Assembly: GCA_946499275.1 (NCBI GenBank)
Contig: CAMMRL010000025.1
Location: 1 to 36,344 of the forward strand
Direction of reading: 5' to 3'
Origin: an uncultured Clostridia bacterium
Lineage (GTDB): Bacteria > Bacillota > Clostridia > Oscillospirales > Acutalibacteraceae
Length of the DNA stretch: 36,344 bases
Of this stretch, positions 8,220 to 16,504 are shown in pieces (position 1 is the first letter of the stretch; each line of letters starts with the position of its first letter). The position numbers were made by a program, and so were the translations under genes. The notes under the pieces were generated by a model. That model was not told where the DNA came from and searched no databases. It saw only the letters and a program-made list of their open reading frames with translations.

Positions 8220-9233
8220 ATGAAACGAAAAAGCAGCATATGGCGGAAGGCGGCCGTGATAGCGGCTTCCGTGGCGGTAATGGCAAGCGCCGCCCTGCCG
8301 GCGAGCGCGGCGGCTCTGTCGGAGGATTTTGAAAGTTTCGGTTCCACCGACGATCTCAGCATGAACTGGTTTCCTTATGGGGATTTCCTCACCGACATCA
8401 CCTTGAGCAAAACCGGAGGCGTCAACAACTCCAAAGCCATGAAGTTCAGCCTGACCTTCAGCGACACGATGAAAGATAAGTGGGGAACGGCGCGCGGTGC
8501 GTATCCCGACGATATGAGCAGCAAAACGGCTACCGGTTTCCGCTTCTGGGCCAAGTCGGACGTGGAGGGGCTGACGCTGAAAGTGTTGATGGTTTATAAC
8601 AACATGAGTTGGAAATACGCCTCCACCGTCAAACTCAGCAAGACCGGAAAATATTACGAAGTCCCCTTCTCTTCCATGAAACTGGATTACGGTACGGTTA
8701 CAGTGGACAATGGTACCGATCCGCAATATATCAACGAATGGCAGTTCGAACCCCAGAAAGGGGATTTGGAAATTACCGAAGCGACCGTAACCATCGACGA
8801 CATCTCCTATATCGGCGACGGACCGGACGTTACCCCGCCGTCCGACGACCCGACGACCGCGCCGTCGGATACACCCGACACAGAACCCCCGGTAACCCCG
8901 CCGTCCGATGAGCCGGAACCGTCCGACGACCCGACGACCGCGCCGTCCGACGAGCCGACCGTCACCGAACCGCAGGAGACCGATACCACAGATCCTTCGG
9001 ATGAAACTACCGAACCGGGAGCCACGAATGACACCAGCGGCACGACCGCACCGACCAAGGCGGTACTCTCCGGCGATGTTTCCGATCCGCCGGAAGGCGG
9101 GCTTGGCGCTGGGGCGATCATCGGTATAGTGATTGGCGTGGTTGTGGTTCTTGCAGGCGCAGGTACGGCGCTGTACTATTTTGTGATCCGCAAGAAAGGG
9201 AATACTCCACAGGATCCCCCGGCGGAATCATAA
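8220..9233 (+). CDS. Secreted CBM-like surface protein with membrane anchor
   Basis: A 337-residue product. Residues 1-31 are a Sec signal peptide ending near ASAA. Residues 34-199 form a beta-sandwich that resembles the CBM11/CIA30-type carbohydrate-binding domains: it opens with LSEDFESFGSTDDLSMNWF and closes with ATVTIDDISYIGDG, the usual pattern. Residues 200-280 are an acidic Pro/Ser/Thr/Asp linker with repeats of PSDDPTTAPSD. Residues 297-322 are one hydrophobic helix followed by IRKKG, so the protein is fixed in the membrane and its domain is displayed through the wall. No LPxTG motif is present. It lies 43 bases after the binding-protein gene. A role in binding the polymer at the cell surface is inferred from domain type and position. 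Confidence 0.75.
   Translation: MKRKSSIWRKAAVIAASVAVMASAALPASAAALSEDFESFGSTDDLSMNWFPYGDFLTDITLSKTGGVNNSKAMKFSLTFSDTMKDKWGTARGAYPDDMSSKTATGFRFWAKSDVEGLTLKVLMVYNNMSWKYASTVKLSKTGKYYEVPFSSMKLDYGTVTVDNGTDPQYINEWQFEPQKGDLEITEATVTIDDISYIGDGPDVTPPSDDPTTAPSDTPDTEPPVTPPSDEPEPSDDPTTAPSDEPTVTEPQETDTTDPSDETTEPGATNDTSGTTAPTKAVLSGDVSDPPEGGLGAGAIIGIVIGVVVVLAGAGTALYYFVIRKKGNTPQDPPAES
8838..8947 (+). repeat. Exact 29-base direct repeat in linker coding region
   Basis: The segment 8838-8866 recurs without change at 8919-8947, 81 bases later and in the same reading frame. Both copies encode PSDDPTTAPS. Shorter relatives lie between them. The repeat lengthens the linker of the surface protein and could expand or contract by slippage or recombination. 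Confidence 0.85.
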
Positions 9234-9294
9234 AAGTTAGAAAGCGGGACAAAGGATCCAACAATTTACAAATAAGAAAGGATGCGTGAACACA

Positions 9295-11424
9295 ATGCTA
9301 AAAAAACCGGTAAGCATTCTCTTAGCGGCGGCATTCTCCCTTACCTCGGCCTGTTTCTTTCCCGCGGCGGCGCAAGGCGATGCGTATCTGATCGACGACT
9401 TCAGCGGTTATGCCGATACCGAAGCGCTGAAAGCAGCTTGGCAGACCCAGGGCAATGTGGAATTGGAACTGACGGACGGGGCGCTGTCTTTTGGCTATGC
9501 CGAATGGGGGGATATATACACCCGGGCTGTGGACTTCTCCGAAGGCATCCCGTCGGATGCGGCAGGGATCGGCCTGAAGATTACTGCAGAGGCGGCGGGT
9601 TCCCTTACCCTCAAGCTGGGGTATAACACAAGCGGTGCGGAATACGCCTATCACTATGTCATGAATTTTGAAGCAGGGGAAAACGACCTTCAGCTCGCCT
9701 TTAACGACAGCGGCTGGACTGGCGTGGACGGATGGGGTACGGCATCCTCCCTGCTGCCGCTGGACAATGTCAAGCAGATTATGATTTCCGCAACCGGGAC
9801 GAACGCGGTGGTGATCGACGACATCCGCTTCCTACAGGGAAAAGAGGAAGAGGAAAGCGACCCATATCTGATCGAAGACTTTAGCGGCTATGCCGATACG
9901 GCGGCATTACAGGGAGTCTGGGGCTCTCAAGGCGGCGCAGCCCCTACGGTGGAGTTGAAGAACGGGGCGTTGTCCTTTGGCTATGACACCAACTGGGCCG
10001 ATATATACCGGGAAGTGGACTTTTCCGGCGGCATCCCGTCGGATGCGGCGGGAATCGGCCTAAAGATTACCGCGGAAGCGGCAGGCTCCCTTACCCTCAA
10101 GCTGGGGTACGACACAGGGGCGGCATACCGCTATTGTCACACAATCAATCTTGAGATTGGGGAAAATGATGTCCGGATCGCCTTTGACGACAGCGGTTGG
10201 GTCGGAGAAAAAGGCTGGGGAGACGTGGGCGCCATGCTGCCGCTGGACAACGTCAAGCAGCTGATGATTTCCGCTGGCGGGACCAACACGGTAGTGATCG
10301 ACGACATCCGCTTTTTGAAAGGGGACGACGGCGAGACCGGCGAAGATGGCGGAGATGGCGATGAGGAAAAGCCGCCGGTCGAAACGCCGGAGGAGCCCTC
10401 CCTTCCCCACGACCCGTATGTCCTGGAGGATTTTGAAGGGTACGCCAACAGTGCGTCCCTGGGCTACAACGGCCTGTGGTCCGACAACAGCGGCGGGTGC
10501 GCCGTCACGATGACGCTGGATAACGGCGAAGGAAACGCCAACAAAGGTACGGCGCTGAAAATTACCGGAACGGACGGCGGATGGGTGACCATCACCCGCA
10601 GCGGCGTGAACGTCCCGAACGACGCCGCTTGCATGACCTTCTGGGCGAAGGCGGAACAGGAAACCTCCCTGAAATTGGAATTCCGGCTGAACAACAACGA
10701 CTACAAATATGCCCCGTCCAAGAGCATAACGATTGGGACGGAGGGCGCGTTCTACACTGTGTATTTCGAGGACTGTCTCTATGTCCAAGGCAGCGGCGGG
10801 GCGGATAAGGGCTGGAGCCTGAACGACCAGTGCTTGGTGAACGCGATCAACTTTATGCGGGACGGATACGACCCGATCACCTTGTATTTGGACGATATCA
10901 CTTTTGGAAAAGAAACCAAGCCGGTTGATCCGGACGACCCGATCGCTTTACTGGAAAAGGCGATCGACGCGCTGCCGGCTTATGACGACTTGACGATATT
11001 GGATATAGCCGATATCGAGACGATTTATCAGGACTACGCGGCGTTGTCCGCCGATGATAAACGGCTGGTTACCAACCGGCAGGCGTTGCTGGACGCAAAG
11101 GATCTGGCGGATGTATGGACGGAGACTTTGGGCGACCGGCTGGATGACGTGATCGGCCTGGCTAACGGTATTGCCGCCCTTCCTTCCGAGATAACGGCGG
11201 ACGACCGGGAAGCGGTTGATAAGCTATGGGCGGTTTACTCCAAGCTCAGCGAGGAACAGAAAGCCCTGGTACCGGGCGGAGAGACACTGGAAAAAGCGCA
11301 TCAGGCGGCCGGCGGCGACGGGACGGGTTCTCCCGAAACCGGCGTAGCCCTACCGACGGGCGCGGGCGCGCTTGCGCTGCTGTCGGCCGGTGCGGCGTGG
11401 GTTTTGCGTAAACGGAAAAAGTAA
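9295..11424 (+). CDS. Multi-module CBM-like surface protein with sorting-type tail
   Basis: A 709-residue product if the ATG at 9295 is used; AAAGGA ends 12 bases before it, a spacing seen at other genes here. GTG at 9286 would add three residues but is only three bases from that site. After a Sec signal (residues 1-28) come three beta-sandwich modules of about 150 residues. Modules 1 and 2 are close copies, both with GIPSDAAGIGLKITAEAAGSLTLKL and VVIDDIRFL; module 3 is related but divergent (YVLEDFEGYANSASLGYNG ... LYLDDITFGKE). A helical segment follows, then SPETG, a hydrophobic stretch and RKRKK. That is the order of a sortase substrate, with SPETG as an imperfect LPxTG. The modules resemble carbohydrate-binding domains. 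I infer display on the wall to hold the polymer. Confidence 0.75.
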   Translation: MLKKPVSILLAAAFSLTSACFFPAAAQGDAYLIDDFSGYADTEALKAAWQTQGNVELELTDGALSFGYAEWGDIYTRAVDFSEGIPSDAAGIGLKITAEAAGSLTLKLGYNTSGAEYAYHYVMNFEAGENDLQLAFNDSGWTGVDGWGTASSLLPLDNVKQIMISATGTNAVVIDDIRFLQGKEEEESDPYLIEDFSGYADTAALQGVWGSQGGAAPTVELKNGALSFGYDTNWADIYREVDFSGGIPSDAAGIGLKITAEAAGSLTLKLGYDTGAAYRYCHTINLEIGENDVRIAFDDSGWVGEKGWGDVGAMLPLDNVKQLMISAGGTNTVVIDDIRFLKGDDGETGEDGGDGDEEKPPVETPEEPSLPHDPYVLEDFEGYANSASLGYNGLWSDNSGGCAVTMTLDNGEGNANKGTALKITGTDGGWVTITRSGVNVPNDAACMTFWAKAEQETSLKLEFRLNNNDYKYAPSKSITIGTEGAFYTVYFEDCLYVQGSGGADKGWSLNDQCLVNAINFMRDGYDPITLYLDDITFGKETKPVDPDDPIALLEKAIDALPAYDDLTILDIADIETIYQDYAALSADDKRLVTNRQALLDAKDLADVWTETLGDRLDDVIGLANGIAALPSEITADDREAVDKLWAVYSKLSEEQKALVPGGETLEKAHQAAGGDGTGSPETGVALPTGAGALALLSAGAAWVLRKRKK
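9385..10320 (+). repeat. Tandem duplication of a CBM-like module (about 455 bases each)
   Basis: Copy 1 spans about 9385-9840 and copy 2 about 9865-10320. Long stretches are nearly identical at DNA level, for example around 9545-9620 and 10025-10105, where differences are mostly at third codon positions. This points to a fairly recent duplication within the gene. Confidence 0.8.
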
Positions 11425-11435
11425 CCGGCGGACAC

Positions 11436-11478
11436 GGCAGGGAGTGTTGCAGGGTGTACCGTTGCAGCGCTCCCTGCC
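11436..11478 (+). terminator. Possible weak intra-cluster terminator or processing hairpin
   Basis: Nine-base perfect arms at 11436-11444 and 11470-11478 enclose a 25-base loop, 11 bases after the stop of the preceding gene, and CCTTT follows. The T tract is poor, so full termination is unlikely. It sits in one of the two longest gaps of the cluster (145 bases) and may set different transcript levels for the surface proteins and the transporter block. Confidence 0.35.
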
Positions 11479-11569
11479 CCTTTACACCATTGCCGGAACG
11501 GCATCCGGCCGGGGCGGCCTTCCGTTAAGAGCGGCAAGGATTGGAGCGACAAGAAAGGCGTGTGGTCAG

Positions 11570-14527
11570 ATGATACATTGCGGCACCGGACGGCAAAGGA
11601 AAAAACAAGGGCGCAGGGCTCTTCCAGTAAAACGGCTTGCGGCAGTGCTGTCCGCCCTGCTTTTGGCGGGGGCGGGGTTGCCCGCCTGCGCGGAAGAACC
11701 CTCCGTCTCGGAGGGAAACGGGTTTTCAGACGGAACGACAGCCGGTTCCACGCCGAGTTATCCGGAATACCTCGCGTCCCACACGCAAGGGGCGCTGCCG
11801 TCGGAACCGATTCGTCTGACGGCGGCACAGGTTGGCAAGCAGGAACTAAGCGAGCCCCTGTCCGGTTACCTGGGGTATGAAGGCGATGCGGTGCGCACGG
11901 AGGAAGGCGGCTATGTGGAATACGCTTTCACCGTGGAACAGGCCGGTTTTTACACCGTTGCGGTGGATTTCTGTGTGCCGGATGGGCGTCATACCGCGGC
12001 GGAACGGGATATCCTGGTTAACGGGGAGCTTCCCTTTTCCGAAGCGTCTGCCGTCACCTTCAAACGCCGATGGACAAACAGCACCCCGATTCAGCAGGAT
12101 ACGGGCGGCAACGATATCCGGCCCGTGCAGGTGGAAGAGGAAGGATGGCAGCACCGCTTTCTCTATGATTCTATGGGGTATTCCGCCGATCCCTTGCTGT
12201 TTTATTTTACCGAGGGGGAAAACGCCCTGCGCTTTTCCGCCGAGCGGGAACCGTTGATCCTGGGCGATATCCTGCTCTCCCCGCCGGAAGAACTCCCTGC
12301 CTATGACGAGCTGGCGGCGGAATACGCCGCGGCGGGCTATACTGACGGGATGCAGGGGCCGATCGTCCTCCAGGGAGAGCAGGCGGACGTCAAATCCGAC
12401 CAGACGCTGGCCCCGGCGGCCGACCGTTCTTCCCCGGCGACGGTGCCGAGCAGCCCGTCAAAGATCCGGTTGAATATTATCGGCGGGGAAAGCTGGTCGC
12501 ACACCGGGCAGTTCGTAACCTGGAAATTCCAAGTGGAACAGGCCGGGCTGTATACCATCGCCGTGAAATGGCGGCAGAACATCCAGCGGGGGATGACTTC
12601 GGTGCGGCGGGTGTATTTGGACGGGGAGGTCCCCTGTAGGGAACTCAACCAGGTGGAATTCCCCTACGCGGGGGGCTGGAACCTGGATGTGCTGGGAGAC
12701 GGGGAGAATGCCTACCGCTTTTATCTGAGCGAAGGGGAGCATGAAATCACCCTGGAGACCACCCTTGGCGAAATGGGGGAGGTTGCCCGCCGTGCGCAGG
12801 AATGCATGGCGGAACTCAACCGCATATACCGGCAGATACTCATGATAACCGGCAGTACGCCGGACACGAACCGGGACTATCATTTTGAAGATCTGATCGC
12901 ATCCGACCTGGAAGCGCTCGGAAAGCAGGCCGACGAGCTGAACGCGCTGTGCGACAGCGTGGAGACCATCACCGGTTCCCGCGGGGCAAACGTGGCGGCG
13001 GTGGCCACCCTTGCCCGGCAGTGCGCGCAGTTCCAAGAAAAGCCCGAACGTATTGCGAAAGGCTTTTCGGTGTTCAAAACCAATCTCGGCGCGCTCGGTA
13101 CCTGGATTATGAACATCTCCTCGCAGCCTCTGGAGATTGACTTCCTCCAGGTGCAGCCGGAGGGGACGCCGTTGCCTAAGGCGGACGCGTCCTTTTTCCA
13201 GTCGGTTTGGCACGAATTGCAGATGTTCGCATATTCGTTTGTGGAGGATTACAATACCGTGGCCGATACGGCGGCGGTGGATCAATACCGCAACGATACC
13301 CCGCTGCGGATATGGATCACCAACGGGCGGGACCAGGCCCAGATTATCAAAGGGATATTGGATGATACCTTTACCCCCCGCACCGGCATCCGCACCAAAA
13401 TTGAGCTGGTGCAGGAGACGGCGATGCTGCCGGCGACGGTGGCTGGACGCGGCCCCGACATTGTGCTGAGCACCGGGGACAGTACGCCGGTCAACTATGC
13501 CTTGCGTGGCGCCGTGGTGGATCTGACCGGGTTCGACGGGTACGAAGAAGTGGCCGCCCGGTTTTATCCGGATTCATTGACGCCCTACGAGTACAACGGC
13601 GGCGTTTATGCCCTGCCGGTGACCCGGACCTTCCCGGTGATGTTTTATCGCAAGGACGTGCTGGACGACCTCGGGCTGGAGATCCCTGAAACCTGGGAGG
13701 ATGTGGTGAACATGGTGCCGGTGCTGGCGCAGAACAATATGGCGTTCACCCTGCCGGTTTCCACTTCCACCACGCCGGGCGCGGGTACCGGGTCGTTTTA
13801 TATGTTCCTGTTCCAGCGCGGCGGTCAGGTGTATCGCGACGGCGGCCTGGCCTGCGACCTGGATTCGGACGAGGCGTCCGCCGCGTTCAAGGAGTGGACG
13901 AATTACTATATCAACTACGAATTCCCCTTAACTTATGATTTCGTCAACCGTTTCCGCTTGGGGGAAACCCCGATCGGGATTGCGGATCTCAGCGCCTATA
14001 ACAACCTGATGGTCTCCGCTCCGGAGATCAAGGGGCTGTGGGACTTCACCGTGGTGCCCGGTACCCGGCGGGAGGACGGTACCATCGATCACTCGGTCGC
14101 CTCGTCCGGGACCGCCTGTATGTTGTTCACCTCCTGCACCCAGAAGGAGCTGGCATGGGAAGTGCTGGACTGGTGGACCTCCGCGGAAACGCAGACGCGG
14201 TTCGGTTCCGAGATGGAAAGCCTGCTGGGCGCGTCCGCCCGGTACGCCACCGCCAACCAGGAAGCTTTTTCCCAATTGGCGTGGAGCGTGAAGGAATACC
14301 AAACGATTGAAGAACAGCGTTCCTGGGCGAAGGGTGTGCCGGAAGTTCCGGGCGGGTATTTCACCTCCCGGCATATCGACAACGCTTTCCGCCGCGCAAC
14401 GTATTACTGGGAGGACCCGAAGGACACGCTGACCGATTATGTGTACACCATCAACCAGGAGATTACCGGTAAACGCAAGGAGTTCGGCCTGCCGTACGAA
14501 GAACCGGCGAGAGGGGAAAGCGACTAA
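11570..14527 (+). CDS. Very large solute-binding lipoprotein with N-terminal CBM-like modules
   Basis: A 985-residue product. I chose the ATG at 11570, which follows AAAGG by 11 bases; the open frame upstream reads as non-protein sequence. The N-terminus is basic, then comes a lipoprotein signal ending in GLPAC (Cys40). Residues 85-240 and 265-400 are two related beta modules (VEQAGFYTVAVDF and VEQAGLYTIAVKW), each like a carbohydrate-binding fold. Residues 400-500 look helical. Residues 575-985 are a family 1 solute-binding protein: PLRIWITNGRDQAQIIKGI, RGPDIVLSTGDSTPVNYAL, GVYALPVTRTFPVMFYRKDVL. Ordinary sugar-binding proteins have about 400-450 residues, so this one has more than doubled. 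It opens the transporter block with two permeases directly behind it. Large binding proteins of this type occur beside DUF5696 genes in other Bacillota; their ligand is unknown to me. Confidence 0.85.
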   Translation: MIHCGTGRQRKKQGRRALPVKRLAAVLSALLLAGAGLPACAEEPSVSEGNGFSDGTTAGSTPSYPEYLASHTQGALPSEPIRLTAAQVGKQELSEPLSGYLGYEGDAVRTEEGGYVEYAFTVEQAGFYTVAVDFCVPDGRHTAAERDILVNGELPFSEASAVTFKRRWTNSTPIQQDTGGNDIRPVQVEEEGWQHRFLYDSMGYSADPLLFYFTEGENALRFSAEREPLILGDILLSPPEELPAYDELAAEYAAAGYTDGMQGPIVLQGEQADVKSDQTLAPAADRSSPATVPSSPSKIRLNIIGGESWSHTGQFVTWKFQVEQAGLYTIAVKWRQNIQRGMTSVRRVYLDGEVPCRELNQVEFPYAGGWNLDVLGDGENAYRFYLSEGEHEITLETTLGEMGEVARRAQECMAELNRIYRQILMITGSTPDTNRDYHFEDLIASDLEALGKQADELNALCDSVETITGSRGANVAAVATLARQCAQFQEKPERIAKGFSVFKTNLGALGTWIMNISSQPLEIDFLQVQPEGTPLPKADASFFQSVWHELQMFAYSFVEDYNTVADTAAVDQYRNDTPLRIWITNGRDQAQIIKGILDDTFTPRTGIRTKIELVQETAMLPATVAGRGPDIVLSTGDSTPVNYALRGAVVDLTGFDGYEEVAARFYPDSLTPYEYNGGVYALPVTRTFPVMFYRKDVLDDLGLEIPETWEDVVNMVPVLAQNNMAFTLPVSTSTTPGAGTGSFYMFLFQRGGQVYRDGGLACDLDSDEASAAFKEWTNYYINYEFPLTYDFVNRFRLGETPIGIADLSAYNNLMVSAPEIKGLWDFTVVPGTRREDGTIDHSVASSGTACMLFTSCTQKELAWEVLDWWTSAETQTRFGSEMESLLGASARYATANQEAFSQLAWSVKEYQTIEEQRSWAKGVPEVPGGYFTSRHIDNAFRRATYYWEDPKDTLTDYVYTINQEITGKRKEFGLPYEEPARGESD

Positions 14528-14640
14528 ATGGGCTTGAAAAGCCGCCTGATAAGCCGCCTTCCGATCAGCGGTTTCCGGACTTTCCGTGCAAGGATCCCGG
14601 AAAGCCGCGGCGCAGCAACGAGAAAGGAATGAGTGCAGCC

Positions 14641-15579
14641 ATGACCAAAACCGCCGCCTGCCCCGTCTCTCCCCGGCCCGGCCTGCTCCGGCGCAAACGC
14701 CGGGAGATCGCCAAAAACTGGGACGCGTATCTGTTTACCGCGCCGTTTTACCTGATTTTTTTCGTCTTTACCGTCCTTCCGGTACTGATTTCCATTGTGC
14801 TGAGTTTTACCTATTACAACATCCTGCAGCCGCCCACATTTATCGGCCTGCAGAATTACTTCAACCTTTTCCTCAACGACGAAACCTTCCTGATCGCGTT
14901 TAAAAACACCATGCTCATCGCACTGATCACCGGCCCGATCGGATATCTCGCATCTTTTCTGTTCGCGTGGTTTATCAACGAGCTGAATCCCAAATTGCGG
15001 GCGGTGATGGTCGTGGTGTTTTACGCGCCGTCCATTTCCGGCAATGTGTATATGGTGTGGTCGATCCTATTTTCCGGGGACGCTTACGGCTATATCAACG
15101 CGTTTTTAATGAATTTCGGGATCATCCACCAGCCGGTTCAGTGGCTGACCGACCCGCAGACCATGCTGCCGGTGGTTATCCTCGTCATGCTTTGGATGAG
15201 CCTGGGCTCCGGCTTTCTCGCTTTTGTGGCCGGCCTGCAGACGGTGGACCGTTCCATGTACGAAGCGGGGTATGTGGAAGGCATCCGGAACCGCTGGCAG
15301 GAGCTGTGGTATATCACCCTGCCTTCGATGAAGCCGCAGCTTCTTTTCGGCGCGGTGATGTCCATCACCTCATCGTTCTCCGCCGGGGACGTAACCACAG
15401 CGCTATGCGGCTTCCCTTCCACCGATTACGCGGCGCACACCATGCTCAACCATCTGAACGATTACGGCAACATCCGCTTCGAGATGGGGTACGCCTGCGC
15501 GATCGCGACCCTGCTGTTTATCATGATGGTCGGGTGCAACCAGATCATACAACGCCTGCTGCGGAAAGTGGGAACTTAA
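14641..15579 (+). CDS. Sugar ABC transporter permease, MalF/UgpA type
   Basis: A 312-residue membrane protein with six predicted helices. ATG 14641 lies 12 bases after AAAGGA; ATG 14629 is in frame but touches that site. The N-terminal basic stretch is followed by AYLFTAPFYLIFFVFTVLPVLISIVLSF, the standard opening of MalF-like subunits. The EAA loop that docks the ATPase reads YEAGYVEGIRNRWQELWYI followed by LPSMKPQ. It pairs with the permease 32 bases downstream. Substrates should come from the large binding lipoprotein just upstream. Confidence 0.9.
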   Translation: MTKTAACPVSPRPGLLRRKRREIAKNWDAYLFTAPFYLIFFVFTVLPVLISIVLSFTYYNILQPPTFIGLQNYFNLFLNDETFLIAFKNTMLIALITGPIGYLASFLFAWFINELNPKLRAVMVVVFYAPSISGNVYMVWSILFSGDAYGYINAFLMNFGIIHQPVQWLTDPQTMLPVVILVMLWMSLGSGFLAFVAGLQTVDRSMYEAGYVEGIRNRWQELWYITLPSMKPQLLFGAVMSITSSFSAGDVTTALCGFPSTDYAAHTMLNHLNDYGNIRFEMGYACAIATLLFIMMVGCNQIIQRLLRKVGT

Positions 15580-15611
15580 CCTCCTCCGATGACGAAAGGA
15601 CTGGTCAGCCT

Positions 15612-16493
15612 ATGGCAGCCAAAGCCGTTTCCCTGAAATCCCGGCTGAAACGCCGCCCTTACGGGCGTTCCCGGGTAGGCAACCTTCTCAATTTTCTTGT
15701 TCTGGCCGGCGTCGGCGTGGTGATGGCGCTCCCGATGGTCTATGCGGTCAGCAGCGCTTTCAAACCGCTGGACGAACTGTTTTTGTTTCCGCCGCGGTTC
15801 CTGGTGCGCCAGCCGACGTGGGACAATTTCAGCGATCTATTCCGGCTGATGTCGTTCTCCTGGGTGCCGTTTACCCGGTATATGTTTAACACCCTCCTGC
15901 TCGCTGTACTGGCGACGGCGGGGAACGTGGTCGTCTGTTCCATGGCGGCTTATATGCTGGAAAAACGGAAATTCCCGGGCTCGGGGCTGATGTACCATTC
16001 GGTGGTGCTTGCGCTGATGTTTTCCGGCGCGGTCACGGCGATTCCGAACTATCTCATCATGGCGGAGATCGGCTGGATCGACACCTATTTCGCCTTGATT
16101 GTCCCGGCGTTCGCCACCCCGATCGGGTTATTCCTGATGAAACAGTTTATGGGGGTGGTACATGACAGCCTGATTGAATCCGCCAAACTGGACGGGGCGA
16201 ACGAATGGCAGATTTTCTGGCGGATCGTTATGCCTATCGTGCGTCCTGCCTGGCAGACGCTGATCATCTTTTCTTTCCAGTCCACCTGGAATATGACGGG
16301 CGGCACTTTTATTTTCAGCGAGGAACTGAAAACCCTGCCCTCCGCCCTCAATCAGGTGCTGCAGGGCGGGATCGCCCGCACCGGCGTAAGTTGCGCGGTG
16401 GCGCTGCTGATTATGATCATCCCGATCGCGGTGTTTATCGCGTCGGAAAGCCAGGTGTTGGAAACCATGGGTTCCTCAGGCATTAAAGAATAG
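15612..16493 (+). CDS. Sugar ABC transporter permease, MalG/UgpE type
   Basis: A 293-residue partner permease. The long open frame reaches back into the upstream gene, but the real start is the ATG at 15612, 11 bases after AAAGGA. Six membrane segments are visible, beginning with LLNFLVLAGVGVVMALPMVYAVSSAFKP. The EAA loop is ESAKLDGANEWQIFWRIVMP. Its C-terminal end, 11 bases before the NHL/Yip1-like gene, suggests tight co-expression with that protein. Confidence 0.9.
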   Translation: MAAKAVSLKSRLKRRPYGRSRVGNLLNFLVLAGVGVVMALPMVYAVSSAFKPLDELFLFPPRFLVRQPTWDNFSDLFRLMSFSWVPFTRYMFNTLLLAVLATAGNVVVCSMAAYMLEKRKFPGSGLMYHSVVLALMFSGAVTAIPNYLIMAEIGWIDTYFALIVPAFATPIGLFLMKQFMGVVHDSLIESAKLDGANEWQIFWRIVMPIVRPAWQTLIIFSFQSTWNMTGGTFIFSEELKTLPSALNQVLQGGIARTGVSCAVALLIMIIPIAVFIASESQVLETMGSSGIKE

Positions 16494-16504
16494 GGGGAAA
16501 CACG

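Noticed and set aside
8838-8947. CRISPR-like repeat
   Set aside because: Only two copies, in frame within a coding linker, with no series of spacers and no cas genes.
11372-11569. N-terminal extension of the large binding lipoprotein
   Set aside because: It would place a signal peptide more than 100 residues inside the protein and overlaps the end of the preceding gene and a hairpin.
14967-15611. Upstream extension of the second permease frame
   Set aside because: The region already encodes the first permease in another frame; the true start is at 15612 behind AAAGGA.
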